Shown here piece after piece: positions 62,001-64,000 of a stretch of 64,000 bases of DNA. Origin of the DNA: Zonotrichia leucophrys gambelii. Its lineage: Eukaryota > Chordata > Aves > Passeriformes > Passerellidae. The notes under the pieces are model-generated. The model was not told the origin of the DNA and did no database searches. It saw only the letters and a program-made list of their open reading frames with translations. The translations under genes and the position numbers were made by a program. Positions within the stretch are counted from its first letter, which is position 1. Each line of letters opens with the position of its first letter. The stretch is taken from contig NC_088173.1 of NCBI RefSeq assembly GCF_028769735.1, positions 16,866,038 to 16,930,037 of the forward strand, in the 5' to 3' direction.

Positions 62001-64000
62001 AACAAAGGAGAAGAATGCACATGTGCTGGATGTGAGACAGAGGAGATTCAAAGGGGCAAAATAATATTTACAAAAATGTTACTGTTATGAATACCTAACC
62101 CTTTTCTTTTCCCATTAACTTCTGTTTATTCACTGCCTTCCCCCTAGAAATACTCTAGGTAAAACAACTTTGTGAAACATTTGGCAGTGAGCCTATCAAT
62201 GTGCCTTTTAAATCACAATTATCAGACAATCAGTGAATGTATGAGTACTGTTTTTCATCTTCTGACTGAAAAACAGATGGTTATTTAATCTATTGATCAA
62301 GCACTGGTGTTTTGTTTTTGTATTAGTTGTGATTAAGTACGTGTAGTAGTTGCTTATAATACACAGTGATTTACTTAACACTGTCAAATGCTTTATATTG
62401 CATCTGTAGGTATGTGACTTTGCTCTTATTAAAACATTCAGAACTAACACAAAGCTTCTCAGTGTGTGCATGCCAAATTTGTTGGTATTTGAAATGTCTG
62501 GCATGATAAATTATTGAATATACTTATATGGATTGACTTTTCAGGGCTTACTAGTAAAATGGAATATTTTTTACCTAAAAGTGGCTTCACGCTGGGAAGG
62601 TTTTGAAGGTATTCCGTCTGCACAAAGTACTTGGGGCATAATCCACTTAAATCCTGTCTATTTCGTTTGAACTGTAAAGTCAAGTACTAGGTAGGTCTCG
62701 TGCATTAGGATGCCTGGTATTCTGTCTGCATTAGCATGTGGTAAAGCTACTATTTGCATATATTTCAGCATCATATGGGCAGCAGCACATTCAAGACAAA
62801 ACCAATTTGCATTTATGGCTTATACTTTAAGAGCTACCTCTTCACAATCTCTTCATGCCAATAATCCTTCAGTGATTTTTCTGAGACCCAGAAAGATTAC
62901 TTTTCTCTGCAAGTACTACTGTACAACTACTACTGGTGCTATACAACTCCATCTTGGCTATTTTTATGTTATATGCTTGGACAGCTTTTTTAGACACATT
63001 AAAAACATTTTTAAGCTGTATTTTTGCCACCCTGGGTGCTACTTCTTCAAACTACAGTACTCACCAGCAGTTTTTTGCTAGAATCAGCTTTTATATGGTT
63101 CTATGATTTTATAAATATTTTATTAACAAAGAGCAGTTGTATCCTGGTTGAATGGTGTGGCAGTGGTAACTGAGTGACTAGAATGAAGCATGTGATAAAG
63201 TCTCTGCCCCGACATTAATTATCTCTATGTGTAAAACATAGGTATAAATATATTGTAAGGAGGATAAAAGTCTACTTTTGACTTTCCAAATAACATCTGT
63301 ACATTGCAGTAGGTAATTCAGCTGTGGTGTCTATACTATTCTAGGACACTACATGTTACAGTGTGTGTAATTCTTATCTAAATGTGAAAACAACAAATTG
63401 CAACTGGATGGTAGTTACTCCTCATCTAATCATACTCTTCTAGAGGTGCTGCTAGGATGTCCATTTTAAAGCTTTTCAGAGTAAAATGCATTAGGAAGAC
63501 AAGGTAACTTAATTCTTCAGCCTTGAAGGAAAGTTTCTGTAGTATAACAGAGAAGATAATTTATTCAAAGACAGTTCTTTATTAATTTTTAAAACTTATT
63601 CTTGTAATATTTCCAGCATCGGTACCTGAGTAAGCAATATAAAAACTAGACTAAGGCATTGCAGAGGCATTTTTCACATCTGTCTTTTTTTTGGAGCCCA
63701 TCCAAATTGGTTAAGTTTTCTGAACTGTGCTAATTACCAAATCATTCAATTTTTTCCCCATCTGGATTTACCTCCTTGGTTTTCCTAACCAGCCAAGTCA
63801 CTGTTTTGCATGCCAAATGTCATGATAAATACCTAGTTTGTATGAGCTGCGTGAAAAAGTCGTGACACAATTTTCTCACTTCTTTTATATGTCAGCTTGC
63901 ACAATATGGTGTGGATAATTTTAAAAAAATGAAATGTGTAGTATTACTTAAGAAAACTAAATATTTGGCCATGGAAGGTAAAGAAGCCTTTAGAGAATAG
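59044..64000. other. GPM6A: GPM6A intron 1, last part of window, no gene recognised
   Basis: AT-rich intronic DNA with no exon, transposon or RNA gene recognised. An ATG-started 123-codon frame at 62710-63081 has ordinary AT-rich composition and no known domain. I looked for the cysteine-rich second exon of GPM6A and did not find it. Confidence 0.6.

Noticed and set aside
62710..63081. 123-codon frame beginning with ATG
   Set aside because: AT-rich intron background, no recognised domain and no splice or promoter context. Plausible by chance.

Overview
The window looks like nuclear DNA of a bird, most likely a passerine. It is AT-rich and gene-poor. It carries many 3'-truncated CR1 LINEs in both orientations, two pieces that match the passerine tRNA-Ile-headed SINE family with a CR1-like tail (TguSINE1), and four solo LTRs of bird type. 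There is no sign of bacterial gene organisation: no dense ORFs, no ribosome binding sites, no operons. Most ORFs that can be drawn are random AT-rich frames or lie inside repeats.

One protein-coding element can be named with confidence: the first coding exon of GPM6A (neuronal membrane glycoprotein M6-a, PLP/DM20 proteolipid family) on the + strand at 24928-24964. It encodes MEENMEEGQTQK plus one base of a glycine codon and ends at a GT donor. The preceding few hundred bases (about 24560-24927) read as its 5' leader and promoter. They contain a possible 22-codon upstream ORF and lie downstream of a purine (GA)n tract. The next exon, expected to begin with the cysteine-rich GCFECC segment, was not found. 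So about 39 kb of the window (24965-64000) is the start of a very long intron 1, and 1 to about 24.5 kb is upstream flank or intron of longer alternative transcripts.

Layout: 0.75-1.2 kb, SINE tail beside or around a 299-bp solo LTR. 5.2-5.7 kb, CR1. 9.9-10.1 kb, an unexplained 66-codon exon-like frame. 16.2-17.3 kb, CR1 with reverse transcriptase remnants. 19.0 kb, old CR1. 24.3-25.0 kb, GPM6A promoter and exon 1. 32.7 kb, CR1 scrap. 35.4 kb, SINE. 40.3 kb, CR1 tail. 43.0-48.3 kb, a transposon cluster (LTR, CR1, 1.33-kb GC-rich LTR with clean 5-bp target duplication). 51.0-51.26 kb, a CpG-dense patch with an RFX-like X-box and a heptamer repeat. 54.6 and 55.1 kb, pentanucleotide repeats. 56.1-59.0 kb, three CR1 copies, one split by a second copy of the 0.87-kb LTR family. 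The rest is unannotated AT-rich sequence.

I found no convincing new biological system. The points most worth checking are the GPM6A exon with its leader uORF, the CpG/X-box patch as a possible intronic promoter, the exon-like frame at 9.9 kb, and the paired nested LTR insertions.
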